A stretch of 64,000 bases of DNA from Coccinella septempunctata (taxonomy: Eukaryota > Arthropoda > Insecta > Coleoptera > Coccinellidae), in NCBI RefSeq assembly GCF_907165205.1, contig NC_058192.1:17050001-17114000 (forward strand), read 5' to 3'. Position numbers and translations under genes: made by a program. This document shows, piece by piece, positions 24,395 through 36,242 of the stretch. Numbering within the stretch: the stretch's first letter is position 1; each line of letters starts with the position of its first letter. The notes under the pieces are model-generated. The model made no database searches. It worked only from the letters and a program-made list of their open reading frames with translations, and was not told the origin of the DNA.

Positions 24395-25135
24395 TCAACC
24401 GAAATAATTCTCACTCGAGGTATTGGTCCATCGGGCCACTTTAGACTTCCTCTTTTTAGATTTCGGAGGACACAGAGGGTACCCTTGTGGAACACAATTT
24501 TTGACGAGCAAGGTGGCGATCACACGGTTGTCGTTTTTCACTTTGGTCACTGTCACTGTTGTTGTTTCGTACAGTCTTCTTCTCGTATAATGCGGCAAAA
24601 TCGTTTCAAGCTGATCCAAACGATCTTCGATTAGCAATTCTTTGATTTCGTCCCTGGTTAAAGAAGGCGTATGAGCTTGCTTTGAAAATGGTTCTGAATT
24701 CTCGCTAGTCTCGACGTATAGGTCCAAGCTGTTTTCGTATGGAGAGATGAAAGGGTGGTCTTCGTTAAAGTTTGAGAAGTCCTGGTTGTGATTATTTTTA
24801 TTTCTGTTCTCCACATGATATCCTTTGGTGATTGTATACTCTATGTTCGCATCTTTCTCTTCTTTTTCACAAGGTGATTTTTTTCCACTTATTTTCACAC
24901 AAACTGGACTTCTATAAACGTACTTCGTGACCATGTTGAAAACCTTAGTTTTCATCACTTTTGTCGGCTTCACTAGCTGGGGTAGGTTCATCGAAGGTAT
25001 TGGTAATTCACTGACGTATCCTAAAGAGAACTGGGGTAGTTTTTGAAGGTAATTGTTAGGGTGTATTTGTTTCGCGCGATTTTTTTCCGCGGCATTCTGG
25101 TCAACAAAAAGTGCGGTAAACAGTAACAATATCAT
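24395..25135 (-). CDS. Small secreted protein, function unknown
   Basis: A 246-residue single-exon frame starting MILLLFTALFVDQNAAEKN, a short but plausible signal peptide. I recognise no family. It has two Cys pairs: KYVYRSPVCVKISGKKSPC (about residues 71-89) and KNCVPQGYPLCPPKSKKRK near the C terminus. Between them lies a polar, low-complexity linker (HVENRNKNNHNQDF). A predicted amphipathic stretch DEIKELLIEDRLDQLETILP precedes a TTTVTVTKV strand-like run. The basic KSKKRK and four cysteines suggest a cuticle or matrix-associated extracellular protein, but that is inference. A TATA box lies about 60 bp upstream. No introns and no frame break. Confidence 0.75.
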   Translation of the reverse strand: MILLLFTALFVDQNAAEKNRAKQIHPNNYLQKLPQFSLGYVSELPIPSMNLPQLVKPTKVMKTKVFNMVTKYVYRSPVCVKISGKKSPCEKEEKDANIEYTITKGYHVENRNKNNHNQDFSNFNEDHPFISPYENSLDLYVETSENSEPFSKQAHTPSLTRDEIKELLIEDRLDQLETILPHYTRRRLYETTTVTVTKVKNDNRVIATLLVKNCVPQGYPLCPPKSKKRKSKVARWTNTSSENYFG

Positions 25136-25190
25136 ATCTCACGGATCTGAAGCCTCTTCGAAACTGGCTTAAGGAAGTGGAGTAGTACCT

Positions 25191-25199
25191 CTTTTATAA
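25191..25199 (-). promoter_or_regulatory. TATA box of the secreted-protein gene
   Basis: The minus strand reads TTATAAAAG here, 56 bp or so ahead of the ATG at 25135, which leaves room for a transcription start near 25165 and a short 5' UTR. Confidence 0.6.
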
Positions 25200-28100
25200 C
25201 AATGCAAGGAAGAAGTGGGTAATACGCCAGTTGCTGTATGAAAATCATTTGGTCGCACTCCACTGTTCTTTGTACCCTTCATTATGCTTTGATTCGATAC
25301 CATGAGTATCGTGCTTGGAAAGTGTGAAAACGTCCAATTTAGTTTTTGCAGCGAAACCTAATTTTAACTGACGCTCAATTTATAGTTTCATTCTGTAGAC
25401 TCTATAGAATGGAAATAGACGGTCAGGAAAGTACCTTTTGGAAATCATTGCAAACGTGGAAAATGATTATAGGTATCTTGTTGTCGTTTCGAACAAATAT
25501 AATACTCTGTGTGCTCTGAAAAGTTTGCACTGTATGGAAAATTTTTCAATTTCATGTTTTTCCTGATAAAATGTTCAAACTACACTTCACAACTAGGTGC
25601 CTACTATACTCTAGATCCTTTCGTTTGCATAAAAAGTTTAGCACTTTTCTACACTCGATTTTAGTATTCGTTTGCTGATTGAATTTACACCAGTGTAGAG
25701 GTGTAGTTTATCTACATCTCCAGAAATACTGCTTTAGTCTTGTAATCTAGTGCAATGCTAATGTTAAAACGTATAATTCAGTTCTTCAGATTTTACAAAT
25801 TGTATACTCTGAATAACATGTTACTTTTAAAAGAAGATTAACTTGTTGATTGTTATAAAAAATATGAATTATTATTATGATTTAATATTGGTTCATCATG
25901 CATCACAGCATCAATATATTGGTTTCAATATTTTGGGAAAGGAATAACAAATGTTCCACACTCTATACTCAAATCAATAAGAACACCACAGAACAAGGAA
26001 CTTTCCACTTCTTTTTCAAAAGTGAAAGACATATTAGAGAGTGAAAATCCGACCCAATTTCTTCGGAATTATAAAAAATTTCTCATTAGTCATTTTGCTC
26101 TTATTAATTTCGTTATAAAGAACAAACATTTGTTCTGTGAGAATCGTTCTGTAGTATTCGTTTTATTAGAGGATTGATAATGGAGAACAACGTTGATTCG
26201 AGTTTCACACAGATGTCCCATCGATGTAGTTGTTGTTTATTGCAATTATTCATTTCATTGTTTTACAGAGATCTGACTGATTGAATGGATGATGGGTTTT
26301 GTACTAATTTATCAGAGGCGGTTTTAATTATGAACATTTGAAGATTTCTTCCGATTCTTTTTTCTCAATTGTGCTAGTAGAAGTATACTTACTTACCTAT
26401 ATAGCCTTATTCTATTCCAGGTCAATTGTGTGTGAATTACACTTAGAACTGAATAACATGATTTTCACGAATACGAGTTAATTATAACCAAGAAACACGT
26501 GTCTTAGCACCTGAAGATGCTACTGTGACAGTGAAACACGTATCGAGGTTGAAAGACTCATATTACGGAAAATCATGTTATAAAGTTTTTAGTGTAATTA
26601 TGGATTTTCATGAACCATCGAGCATATTAATCTTTAATCCAATGTTTGAACAAAGCAGAAACCAGCTTTCTGCCCACCTGGTAGGTATTTTAAGTTATTT
26701 TCCTTAATTTCCTCCTTTAGGTCCATTTTGCTATACAACAGAAGTTTTGGACCAATGATGCTTATTTTCTCGATCATTTCATCACTGATGGAAAGATTCG
26801 CTAGTAAGATGTTTTCGGCAACAGAGAACCAGGCTCTGTAATATGTTTTGACGATCTATACCTACATCATTTCCATAAAAGGTTCATATCTTCACTTTTG
26901 GGTGGTTCTTTTGAAATAAAATTCACATCATGAATGATGCATGGTGACAATTCAAGAGTCCGGGAGAGTTGAACCCCTTTTCACACTTAAGTTGTATCTG
27001 TAAATTATAGCAAGTCATTTTTTTTTGCTTGATGATATCATGCTCAAATAGGTAACGATAGGTAATAGTAGAGTGATGGTGAGATGAATATTTAGGGTAC
27101 AGCAATATTTGGAACCTAAAATTGGCTCATGTCTCTCTAACCCATGAGAGAGTCGAACAGGGGGCGAGAGATACTTGACCATAAGTTTGTTTATCAGGAA
27201 AAGCATTGAAATAAAACAATTTCCAATGACCAACGAACTATATCTGAAGGTTTTCATCATCAGATGTATCAGCGTATGAAATACATATTTTCTATTTTAG
27301 AGTCACTCTCACTTATTTCCGAGATGTTTTTTACTTTTTTGAACCTTTGTATATTTTTTTTTATTTATTTCTACTATTCAATTTTCTTTTTTTTAAGCAA
27401 ACTATTATTTAAGCTTAGTGTGGGAAACTTGGACCACTGATTATGATGTCTCCCGATCATAGCATGGATCAAGTCTCCCGCACTCCCTTTTATATAGTCT
27501 ATTCAACAGATGTTTTCTTGAAACTTTCACAACTATTATTAAAAAGGCTCATTGTTTGTAAAACAATATTAATCAACGAAAGCAATAAAACAAAATAACA
27601 CTACGCACCTATTAAACTTTTCAGACAGTGTAACAAATAAAACTTATTCAATTTCTTACTTCCTAACAACAAAATCAAGTTCAACCCTCTCACTCCCGAA
27701 CTGTTAGGATGGCGGCCAAAATGGAGCCGTTACTAGTTGTGCCTTGTTACGAGTATGTTGCAAGCTATTTGCGATACCGATTCGGTAGCACGAAATTTGA
27801 ATTGTATGTGAGGTGGTTCAAGTCTCCTACCTGAGCAAGTTTCTCGTACTCCTCCTACAATCTTAATGCAAAATCCTTAATTGAGTATAAATAATTATCA
27901 AAAATTACCTACATCTATCAGATAACCTTCGATGCATTACTGAGATCAATGCTTAGGTGCAATAAATGCTGGCATAATTCTGGTTCTGACCTCCGATATC
28001 TTTTCGAATATTTCAGATTTGAGGGTGGCTTTAGGTTACTCCAGTATTCGCATTGTATCCAACCGAATTAACACATTTTTTCATAATATTTAGAAAAAAA

Positions 28101-28416
28101 TTTCCCTTTTGGGTTCATTGCACCCATTCCAATTTCCACCGTTTTGTTGGCGCACATTGTATATTCGCTGGTCTGATAGGGAAAGTTCAAAATTGCATTT
28201 CCGTCGTCCAAGTTTTGTTGTTACATTTGTTTCAACCGACTTAGATGACCAACCATGCCTATCAGATAGTATCAATAATTTCCCTAATGATGATTATTGT
28301 CATTGTTGACTTCTTTTTTGTAAAATCATTAGGGAGCTGGTTATTCATGGAATGTGGGCACATGTGCCCGAACTGAACATCCAGAGCTTAATAGGTTAGT
28401 GATCTCGTGAATTGAA
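25200..28416. other. Intergenic, no gene recognised
   Basis: A 3.2-kb AT-rich gap between the divergent secreted-protein and lipase genes. All reading frames are short and unlike any family. Nothing repetitive is striking, apart from several GATGAT-type simple stretches. The lipase promoter should lie near its right end. Confidence 0.5.
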
Positions 28417-31400
28417 ATGGATTTAGCAGGACCATTCGCCGGTTTTATAACAACAGTTACTATTGTTGCAACGCTTTTATGTAAGTTATTTTTTGCTCAT
28501 TTTTGGTATTTTTTTTTTATCTCGAACGTATATGGTTTGCATGTTCGAGTACTTTTCAAAATGCTGTACCTACAGATTGTTCTCTAGCTGTTGTGTGTCA
28601 AGCCTTTGGAATAAGGCATTAAAAAAACACGAAGAGAAGAATCTACCAAAAGGACGCATTTCTTCTCAGGTATTTGATTTTCAATAATATATTGGTATAG
28701 TAGGTACTTATTGTAGTTCAATCTCACGAATAACACGGATAATTTCTTTGCTCAGTTCAGGAATACATGTGAACCATAATGGATGTGACAATTCAAGTAT
28801 CACCATGTGTTTCTTTTGGCCTCAGGAATATTCTGTTGAAATATATGTATGTACAAGTTAAAGACTCACCCTTATTAATATCTGTACGCGATACTCTTTT
28901 AATTCTCTTGTTCTCAATCTGAAGGTTATTTGGGACATTTTCTATAATATTGCTCATTTTAAATCCTTATCACTTCTATTTACAGGGGATATTATTTTCT
29001 TTAATCTACTTTTGTTTTACCAGATATGAATGGTCATTTTCGCCAACAAAAATATGGATTAGTCCCAAATAATACAGAAGACAATGGGGGATTAGATCCA
29101 AATGGCCCAGATGTTCAATTTATTCTCTATAAAAGGTGAGATATTCAGTGGGTAAAATATAGGGTTGAGGAAGTATTAGAATCTAGAAGATGGTAATGGT
29201 GAGTTCATGCAGAGGAACCAAGAACAATCGTATGGGGAGATGGCAAACACGTGTAAGGCATCTGATCATTAGATTGATCCCCTTCTTAGTAATCTTGCAT
29301 GAACTCACCACAAGAGATAGTGCATGTATATAGTGCACCAGATATCGTTTGAGATTGAAATATTTGAGACTAATTTTTATTGCTAATAAAGACGAGTATC
29401 ACTGATATTCACTGATGCAAGTTATGCTCTCAGCTCAGATTCAACATTTCATTTTTTTCCGTTTGCTGGATAAAAGGATAAACAACCATTCTTTGTTTTT
29501 GCAGGAATTCTTCACCATTTAATCTGGTACTGCATGACCAAACCAAATTCGATGAATCTAGATTCAATAAATCATCGCCCACCAAAATAATAATCCATGG
29601 TTTTCTAAGCGGTATTAGGGAAGAAGTCTTCACGCTAAACAAGGACGGTGAGATTACCCTTTTGGTTTTCCAGCTTTCCAAACAAGAATTCCATCCTCAT
29701 TTCCAAACGGAAAAGACAATTTATGGTTCAAGACATTTCCATTTCCTCTAAAAAATTTCTTTCCCCCTTTGAAGGTATCCACTTTCTCTTCTTTTTGTGT
29801 TTCGTTCTGCTCTAATCAATTCTCTCAGTACAGTGAGTGGACAACTTTTTAGGCAAATTAACGGAAAGCTGGTTGAATTTAATGATGTCCCCTTTATATG
29901 ATCAAATTATGAACAGTACATAGTAATAATTAGGTTATGTACCAGGGCCGTTCAATATTATGAAACAATTGTTCTCTCTTACTCATAGAGTGAAAATTTT
30001 CCAATTTTCTCCTGAAACACGTGAACAAAACTTTGAGATATATTTTCCTTTCTCCTGAATATTGATCACGTGGCAACGAAGTTTCCCCATAGTGTTTTGG
30101 AAGAATTAAAATCACTCGTTATTCTGAGTGAAAACCGAACTTTTTAATGATATATTCATGAGAACGTCAAAACATGGTTGGAGATAAAATGATGAGTTAG
30201 GAAATGTATGAATGTTCCAATATATTAATTGGTACAAAAATGCTGTGTGAAGTATCATGTCAACAATTCAATAACCAAGAATTTAACGATTTCAAAAAAG
30301 AATGAAGAATAAACAATTTGAAAATAATGTGTATAAATTTTGTCTACATTATCGAATAGGTTAGACGTCTCCGTAGCCATAGGCATTGCAAAGATTAATT
30401 ATTAATTAATTATTTACCGGCAGATTTGGGTGACTTGGGACAGCCCTGTAACTTGGGACAATTAGCTCCCTTGCAGATTTCTTTGTTTCTTACCATTCAT
30501 GAGGGAAGGGACAAACTTATAAGATTGTGTAGCGTCATTTTAGTTAGTTCAACTATTAATTCCTGTTGAGTTGGCCGTGACCACAGAGATTGAATTGATA
30601 GAAAAAATTAACGAATTCAGGAGAATAAAAGCGCGTTTTTTATGGCCCTTATACTACTACTACTACTCTAGTGTCCTGTACATGTGTTTCACTTTGTGCA
30701 TGTGTAATTTTTTTTTCTGGATATGTGGGATATTGGGATATTAGATTTGTCATGAAACAAGGTTATTTACAAATCAAACGGCAACACGAATCTCATTCAT
30801 TTATTTAGTTGTTTCAAAGGGTGACTTGGGACAATGCCGAATAGATACAAGCGGCGTATTGGCAGCAGGAAATATGCCGATTTTTCGCAGGATATTATTA
30901 TTTACGTTATTCCACAAAGAAATTCCAGAATGAAAGAAATAAAAGTTCCCTTATTTTGTTTAGTTTTTTTACATTTGAGTTGCAATATATTTACTTTCGC
31001 TGTAATAGGGATTTATCATTTAATTTCTTTACCGAATTTCAACTATATAATCACAAATACAAATTTTTCAAAACTATACACAGTAGCAAGTCATCTATTT
31101 CATTTGAGAGTTAAGAAATCAGGCCTCCCAAATCGGTGGGGGACTTGGGACAAGTATATTTCATTTTTTTCAAAATTTATATCCGAATTCTGAAGCATGG
31201 TATATATTCTAATCAATAGTCTGAGTCATTAAGCATATTCGAACCTCTTTTTCAGATAAAAATAGGTCACCGTCTTGAAAATATGACAAGTTGAATTCAA
31301 CAATCGTTTCAAGTCACCCGAATCTACGGTATTAAAGTTTCTATAATTGAATTTGAGACTTCCAGGTATTTCCAGGAATTATACGGAAAAAGTAATTAGA

Positions 31401-32598
31401 TAGTTGAGATACGATGAATACTTACACATATATGCAACATTTTCAAGAACGGGAGGGCTATGAAAATCTTTGCGGTTCAATTTCACGAAAAAGTAACACG
31501 CTATCACGATAACTGCAACCTTGTATCTGCTAGAATAAGGGAGATTCCATGCGAAAGAGCCTCCTTTTTGGGCCCTGTAATTATTTACAGAATATTCCCG
31601 ATTCAATTCAGCTTAACTCAGAATGTCTTTTTAAACTCAGATGATCTATGTTGGCAAATGAGTATCATTTATTGTTTGTTCGACAATATTTGGCGAAGTA
31701 GGATTTGTATGATTTCCGCTTTTCTAGCTTTCCTGAAAAAAGCAGACTATAACGTTATTGGAATGGACTGGTCTGCATTATGCGAATTTGAATACCTTTC
31801 AGCAATGCGTGGCGCCCAGATAGCCTCTCAGTATTTGGCGGAAATGATAGAGTGGTTGGTGATGCAAGACGTTTCATTGACAGATATTCACCTCATTGGG
31901 CATAGCTTAGGGGCTCACGTAGCAGGGATGGCAGGTAGTAAATTAACATCTGGGAAAGTATCTAGGATAACAGGTAAACATATTCATCGGACCCTCTAGA
32001 ATTGGCCTCTAAGGTGTGAGGTACCTAACCCAAAGTCACCAACAATATACTTTAGGTCTGGATCCCGCCCTCCCTGGCTACTATGAAAGAGGACCTCAAG
32101 TGAAATTAGACCCTGGTGATGCCGAATTGGTAGATGTTGTACATACATACATGAAGATCCTCGGGTATGCTCAACCATTGGGTCATATCGATTTCTATGC
32201 AAATGGAGGAAGGTACCAACCTGGATGTCCTGACATATATGACATCTGTGAGTTATTTCCTTGGAGATTAAAATACTGTTTTCGGTATTATCCAGTTTGC
32301 AGGGAAAATAGGGGAAAGTCTTCACTGCAACCATGCAAGATCTTATCAATATTTTGCTGAATCCATTTTGAATCCCAAAGCCTTCAGGTGCAGAAGATGT
32401 TCATCCGTTGAAGAGGCTTTGGGGGAAAATTGCTTTGAAGATACCGATATTTATATGGGAGAACCATCTACTTATCGGTAGGTTACGAATTCTGGAATTC
32501 TTTAGGGATTCGTTCACTTATATTCTCATATTTCTTTCAGGAATGGACTCTACTTTTTTCGCACTAGAAACAGTCCTCCTTTCTCGCCACCACCATGA
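28417..32598 (+). CDS. Secreted or membrane-anchored neutral lipase (pancreatic-lipase family)
   Basis: Alpha/beta-hydrolase of the animal lipase/phospholipase A1 family, cleaving ester bonds of glycerolipids. Exons: 28417-28480, 29024-29135, 29505-29647, 31728-31973, 32056-32247, 32303-32477 and 32541-32598; phases match and give 329 residues. The N terminus MDLAGPFAGFITTVTIVATL is a hydrophobic signal or anchor. The oxyanion region is KIIIHGFLS. The nucleophile elbow GHSLG puts Ser near 166, the aspartate is in GLDPALPGYY near 191, and the histidine in CNHARS near 263, so the triad is complete. GGRYQPGCPDIYDI and paired cysteines (FRCRRCSS) fit the insect branch. Intron 3 is 2.1 kb and contains a pogo-like element. 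The C-terminal PLAT domain of true pancreatic lipases is absent. ATTAAA at 32660 may be the polyA signal. Confidence 0.93.
29197..29310. repeat. Small inverted-repeat element in lipase intron 2
   Basis: Perfect 15-bp arms TGGTGAGTTCATGCA (29197-29211) and its complement (29296-29310) around 84 bp of unique sequence; a MITE-like size. The arm contains GGTGAGT, a strong splice-donor look-alike, on the transcribed strand. Confidence 0.75.
30417..31329 (+). mobile_element. pogo-like non-autonomous element, copy 1
   Basis: A 913-bp insert in lipase intron 3 with ends CCGGCAGATTTGGGTGACTT and its near-complement (CAAGTCACCCGAATCTACGG), flanked by TA on both sides. The motif GTGACTTGGGACA recurs near 30430, 30815 and (as GGACTTGGGACA) 31140, like sub-terminal transposase sites. 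At 30834 an ATG opens MPNRYKRRIGSRKYADFSQD, which resembles the start of pogo/Tigger-type transposases (psq helix-turn-helix); after about 25 residues the frame loses similarity. TA duplication plus this start suggests the Tc1-mariner/pogo group. A second copy is at 45521-46380. Confidence 0.8.
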
Positions 32599-34277
32599 AG
32601 TGTTCCTATGACATCACTTATTTTTCATTGTCTATTTTTATACCTATTTTGTAGAAAAAATTAAAGAAGGACTAAGGACTACAACTGCATGACCAAGCAT
32701 AATACCTTTGGATGAAAATTTAGATCAGGTTTAGAAGTTTCTAACTATATTTATTCGTTACATTTTGGTTGTAGTTCCTCGAAAGTAAGTACGCAGGGTT
32801 GATTCATTAAGGGCGTGACGACCAAAATTGATAATCTCGTGTCACTTTTATGGAAGTTATAGTGTTTTTTCTATTGCAAAATGTTTACTTATACCACCAC
32901 TCAAAAATAGAAAATATCGAAAAATTACCTGAACCAATGTTGTGAAATAGAAAAAGCAGTTTCTAATTTCATTATATTTCACAAAAGTAGAATAATACCT
33001 AATACCTACTAAACTCCTCAATGAAAAAATGCAATTATACTTTATAAGCAGTGAAGTCAAAAGACTTTTTAAGTTCATTCACTGTTAGTAAGTGATAGAT
33101 TGTACCTTATAGTGGAAAATAATAAAGTTCGTAAATTCATTTTCTAAAGCTATAGGAGATTCTGCCGGTCGCTACCCTTTCAAAAAACCTTGTAAGTGAA
33201 AATATAAGATTAGAGAATTTAGGGCATTTTATGATTGCAGTGTTCAAATTGAGAGAAAATAAGCCGAAACCAGAAAAGACTACAAATTATTAATAACTCA
33301 TATCCTTTTTCTTTCCACGCAGTAGTACATTTTGATGTCCTTCTTTTTTGATCAGTCAATTGGTTGGAAATTTATCAAAAAACGACAGATTTAAGAATTT
33401 GAATTAGTTATATGAGCCAAAGTAATACCACCTAACTTCGTATTCACACACATGGCCTAATTTTTGGATGACCATGATCCCAAATATATGTTCAGAAGAT
33501 TGAAAATATCGTGATATCATGTGAGAAAAATGTGTTTTAATTATGCAATTAAAACACAAAGTATGAATTCAGTTCATTGATTAATCAAATAAAGCATATC
33601 GAATCCTGATGCTTATCAATACAACAATACATTAATGAAAGGACTGTAATTTTACCACTTGAAATGCAGGACAGAAATATATGGAAAGTTAAATTGCTCT
33701 TCGTGAGAGAGTTTATATTTGCATAATTTTTATCCCTCTATCTTGAAAAAATTATATTTCCAAACATCACTAAAGTTATTCACTCAGAAATTAGCAGAAT
33801 CTGAATGTTGTCATTCTAATTCTGGCTCACCCCATATAATATCCTGAATAGATTTCGAACGAATTAAAGAGTACCTTATTTGAGTTTTCAAAAAAAGATC
33901 GTGTTCTAGGATAGAAACCATAAATTGAACAAAAATATACCTACCTTTGAAAATTCCAAATCCATAATAAAATATGCTTTCATTTCATTTTCTCTTTTTT
34001 TATTAAGTAGTATTTAATAATATCTTACAAACTCTTTTTAAATTGGCACAATCTTATAACAACAGCTTAAAAATTATCATAAATAACACGAAAGGTTTCA
34101 TTCTCCTAGCAGTTAAGTTCAAGAAGTCGAATTAAGGTTTAGTAATTCCTTTCGAAATATTCACTCCAGTGGTGATAGGTGAGGTAGGGACTTAACTCTT
34201 CCAATTAAAGAATAAAACCAATCTTTAAATACAAAATCCACAGATTGAAATAAATTTAATAAATTAGTGAGACCGCA
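32599..34277. other. Intergenic, convergent lipase and Q-rich gene
   Basis: AT-rich, no gene. It contains the 3' ends of both flanking genes; TTTATT near 34005 could be the minus-strand polyA signal. No repeat structure of note. Confidence 0.5.
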
Positions 34278-36242
34278 TTACACAACCCTCCAACTGGCAG
34301 GTGCTCGTATCCTTTTGAAATCATCAAGGGCATTCGCTGTTTGGGAATCGGCACCAAGATGGTTCAAAGACAAAACTTTAGACACTATATTAAGGTTTTC
34401 CTGTTGTTTGCCTTGGCCTAAGCCAGTGTGCAACAGGAGATTATTGAACCTTTGGTTCAGAAATGGTTGGTCTACTGAATATTGCACAGTATTGTACTGG
34501 TACCGATTAAAATTGTTTGGATTGCCGTTTTCGAAGTTATTTCTTGTAAACTGCGAAGCTTGTGGCGCTTGCTGGAAAGGGAACGTGTTGATATTGAATC
34601 TGTGATCTCTAAAAAAGTTATTACTGTTGTCTGGAGCATTGAATCTGTCGTTCAAGAAGTTTCCAGTACCAGATTCTTGCCTTAGACTTCTAGTACCATG
34701 GGATGGGGGTGTGTTTATCGAATTTCTGAATGGAATGTTCTGTGCTAATTGGAAAGGCAGACTTTGAGAAGCTGAAAATCCGTTATGCAGTTGTGGTGGT
34801 TGGTGGAATATTGAGCTAATTTGCGTTGAAGGAAGACTTTGGAAAAATAGAGGATTTTGAGCAGTATTGACTAGAGGAACTGCTGAATTTTGAGCTGTAC
34901 TCACTGATGGTACAATAGTATTCTGAAATGTACTCAACGAAAGTGGTGGAATTGGAGAAGATTGAGGACCAATCAAGAAGGATTGACCGTTTCCGATTTG
35001 TCTCGATTCGGTACTACTTTGGATCCCAAGCTGACCGAATGATTGTGGAAAAGGTGTTCTGAAATCTACTGGATTCTTTATTGGAAGAACCTGTGCATTC
35101 TGTGGCAGAGAGCTCACAACTGGTTGAACAAATCCAACACTAGGCTGAATGGCAACAAATGTTCCTGAATTTCCAGAAGTCCCTCTGAAATTATCCTTAG
35201 AATTAGGTCGCAACGTTGGTTTCGACGTGGTAGTTGTTTGAGGAATAGGAATGAAACGCTGTGCATTATTAAAGAATCTTGTCTGTCCTTCAAATAATTT
35301 CTTTTGCTGTTCCAATAATTCCTTTTCGTAAATGAATTGTTGTTGCCTTAATAATTTTTCCTGTTCTTCCCTAAGTTTGGTTAATCTTTTGATTTCTTCC
35401 TCAAGCTTTAATTGCTTGTTTCTCAATTCTTCGTCTTGTCTGGCTTCTAATTCTTTCTGCTGCTTCTGTACTTCTCTTTGAAATTCTTCCTGGTTCTTCA
35501 AATTTTCTTCTTGTTGCTTTTCAGTGGTACTTGTAACTGCATTTCCTTGATTGTAGATTGGGACGACACTATTCGGAAGACCTTTATCATCTTGGTGTAC
35601 AGTGAATGCGGCTACTAAAGGTGCGGAAAAAAATTGAAGGCTTTCTACCTTTGCTTCATTTTCTTCAGTCGAAGAGGTTGGTTTAGTTGTTGTGGTTTGT
35701 TCAAACTTGGATTTCTTGACTTTACCTCTTGAAATGAGGGAATTGATTTGTGCTCCACCTGTGACAGTTTTAGAGTTTTCGGATTTTGCTGAAGCAAAGC
35801 TGTTCGAAGCACTTGCTATAATTTGCTCAGGAGTATCGGAAACGCTGAGGTCTTCAGTATCGTATACAGTCTTTTGGGTTCCCTTGCTTTTTTGCACCAC
35901 AACAGACTGTTTTGGTTTGGAGGTGGTTTTCTTCACGGTTATAGTCATATTGACAGGTTCTGTTCTGGAGAAGAATGAAATGGATGATGCTGACGCCTTC
36001 TCCACTGTCTGGTCCTTCGAGCCTAAATGGGTAATTATGTTCACATAGTCGTTATTAGTATCTCGTTGGAGGTTTTCTTTCTCTTCATTTTCTAATTCGA
36101 CCAGGGCCTTGAGTAAAGCTTTGCGTAGGTTCGTGTCGAGGTTGATCGGTGATTTGGTTGAGGATGGTGCTATTATCACCTCGTTGGTCTCATCTTCTGA
36201 AGAGACGACGATTCCAACGAATGAGAGGAGAACAACTGAAGC
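34278..36242 (-). CDS. Large Q/N-rich secreted-type protein, 5' exon missing
   Basis: One long exon encodes 654 residues. It opens at a normal acceptor (TATTTCAG before 36242) with ASVVLLSFVGIVVSSED, clearly the body of a signal peptide, so a short upstream exon must supply the ATG. I could not place that exon; a weak candidate is ATGAAGAGG at about 36406-36414 with a poor donor. Order: Thr/Lys-rich linker (TTTTKPTSSTEE), a strongly predicted coiled coil rich in Q/E/K (nucleotides about 35250-35530, for example KQQKELEARQDEELRNK), then a long P/Q/S/N-rich low-complexity region, ending in a conserved-looking NNLLLHTGLGQGKQQENLN and VSKVLSLNHLGA. I infer a cuticle or extracellular-matrix protein; no enzyme motif is present. 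Confidence 0.75.
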   Translation of the reverse strand, partial: ASVVLLSFVGIVVSSEDETNEVIIAPSSTKSPINLDTNLRKALLKALVELENEEKENLQRDTNNDYVNIITHLGSKDQTVEKASASSISFFSRTEPVNMTITVKKTTSKPKQSVVVQKSKGTQKTVYDTEDLSVSDTPEQIIASASNSFASAKSENSKTVTGGAQINSLISRGKVKKSKFEQTTTTKPTSSTEENEAKVESLQFFSAPLVAAFTVHQDDKGLPNSVVPIYNQGNAVTSTTEKQQEENLKNQEEFQREVQKQQKELEARQDEELRNKQLKLEEEIKRLTKLREEQEKLLRQQQFIYEKELLEQQKKLFEGQTRFFNNAQRFIPIPQTTTTSKPTLRPNSKDNFRGTSGNSGTFVAIQPSVGFVQPVVSSLPQNAQVLPIKNPVDFRTPFPQSFGQLGIQSSTESRQIGNGQSFLIGPQSSPIPPLSLSTFQNTIVPSVSTAQNSAVPLVNTAQNPLFFQSLPSTQISSIFHQPPQLHNGFSASQSLPFQLAQNIPFRNSINTPPSHGTRSLRQESGTGNFLNDRFNAPDNSNNFFRDHRFNINTFPFQQAPQASQFTRNNFENGNPNNFNRYQYNTVQYSVDQPFLNQRFNNLLLHTGLGQGKQQENLNIVSKVLSLNHLGADSQTANALDDFKRIRAPASWRVV

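Noticed and set aside
31460..31999. 179-codon frame read as one long exon
   Set aside because: Only 31728-31973 is the lipase exon; the first part reads through intron sequence upstream of a clear acceptor.
35692..36048. 118-codon plus-strand frame
   Set aside because: Antisense shadow of the Q-rich gene exon.
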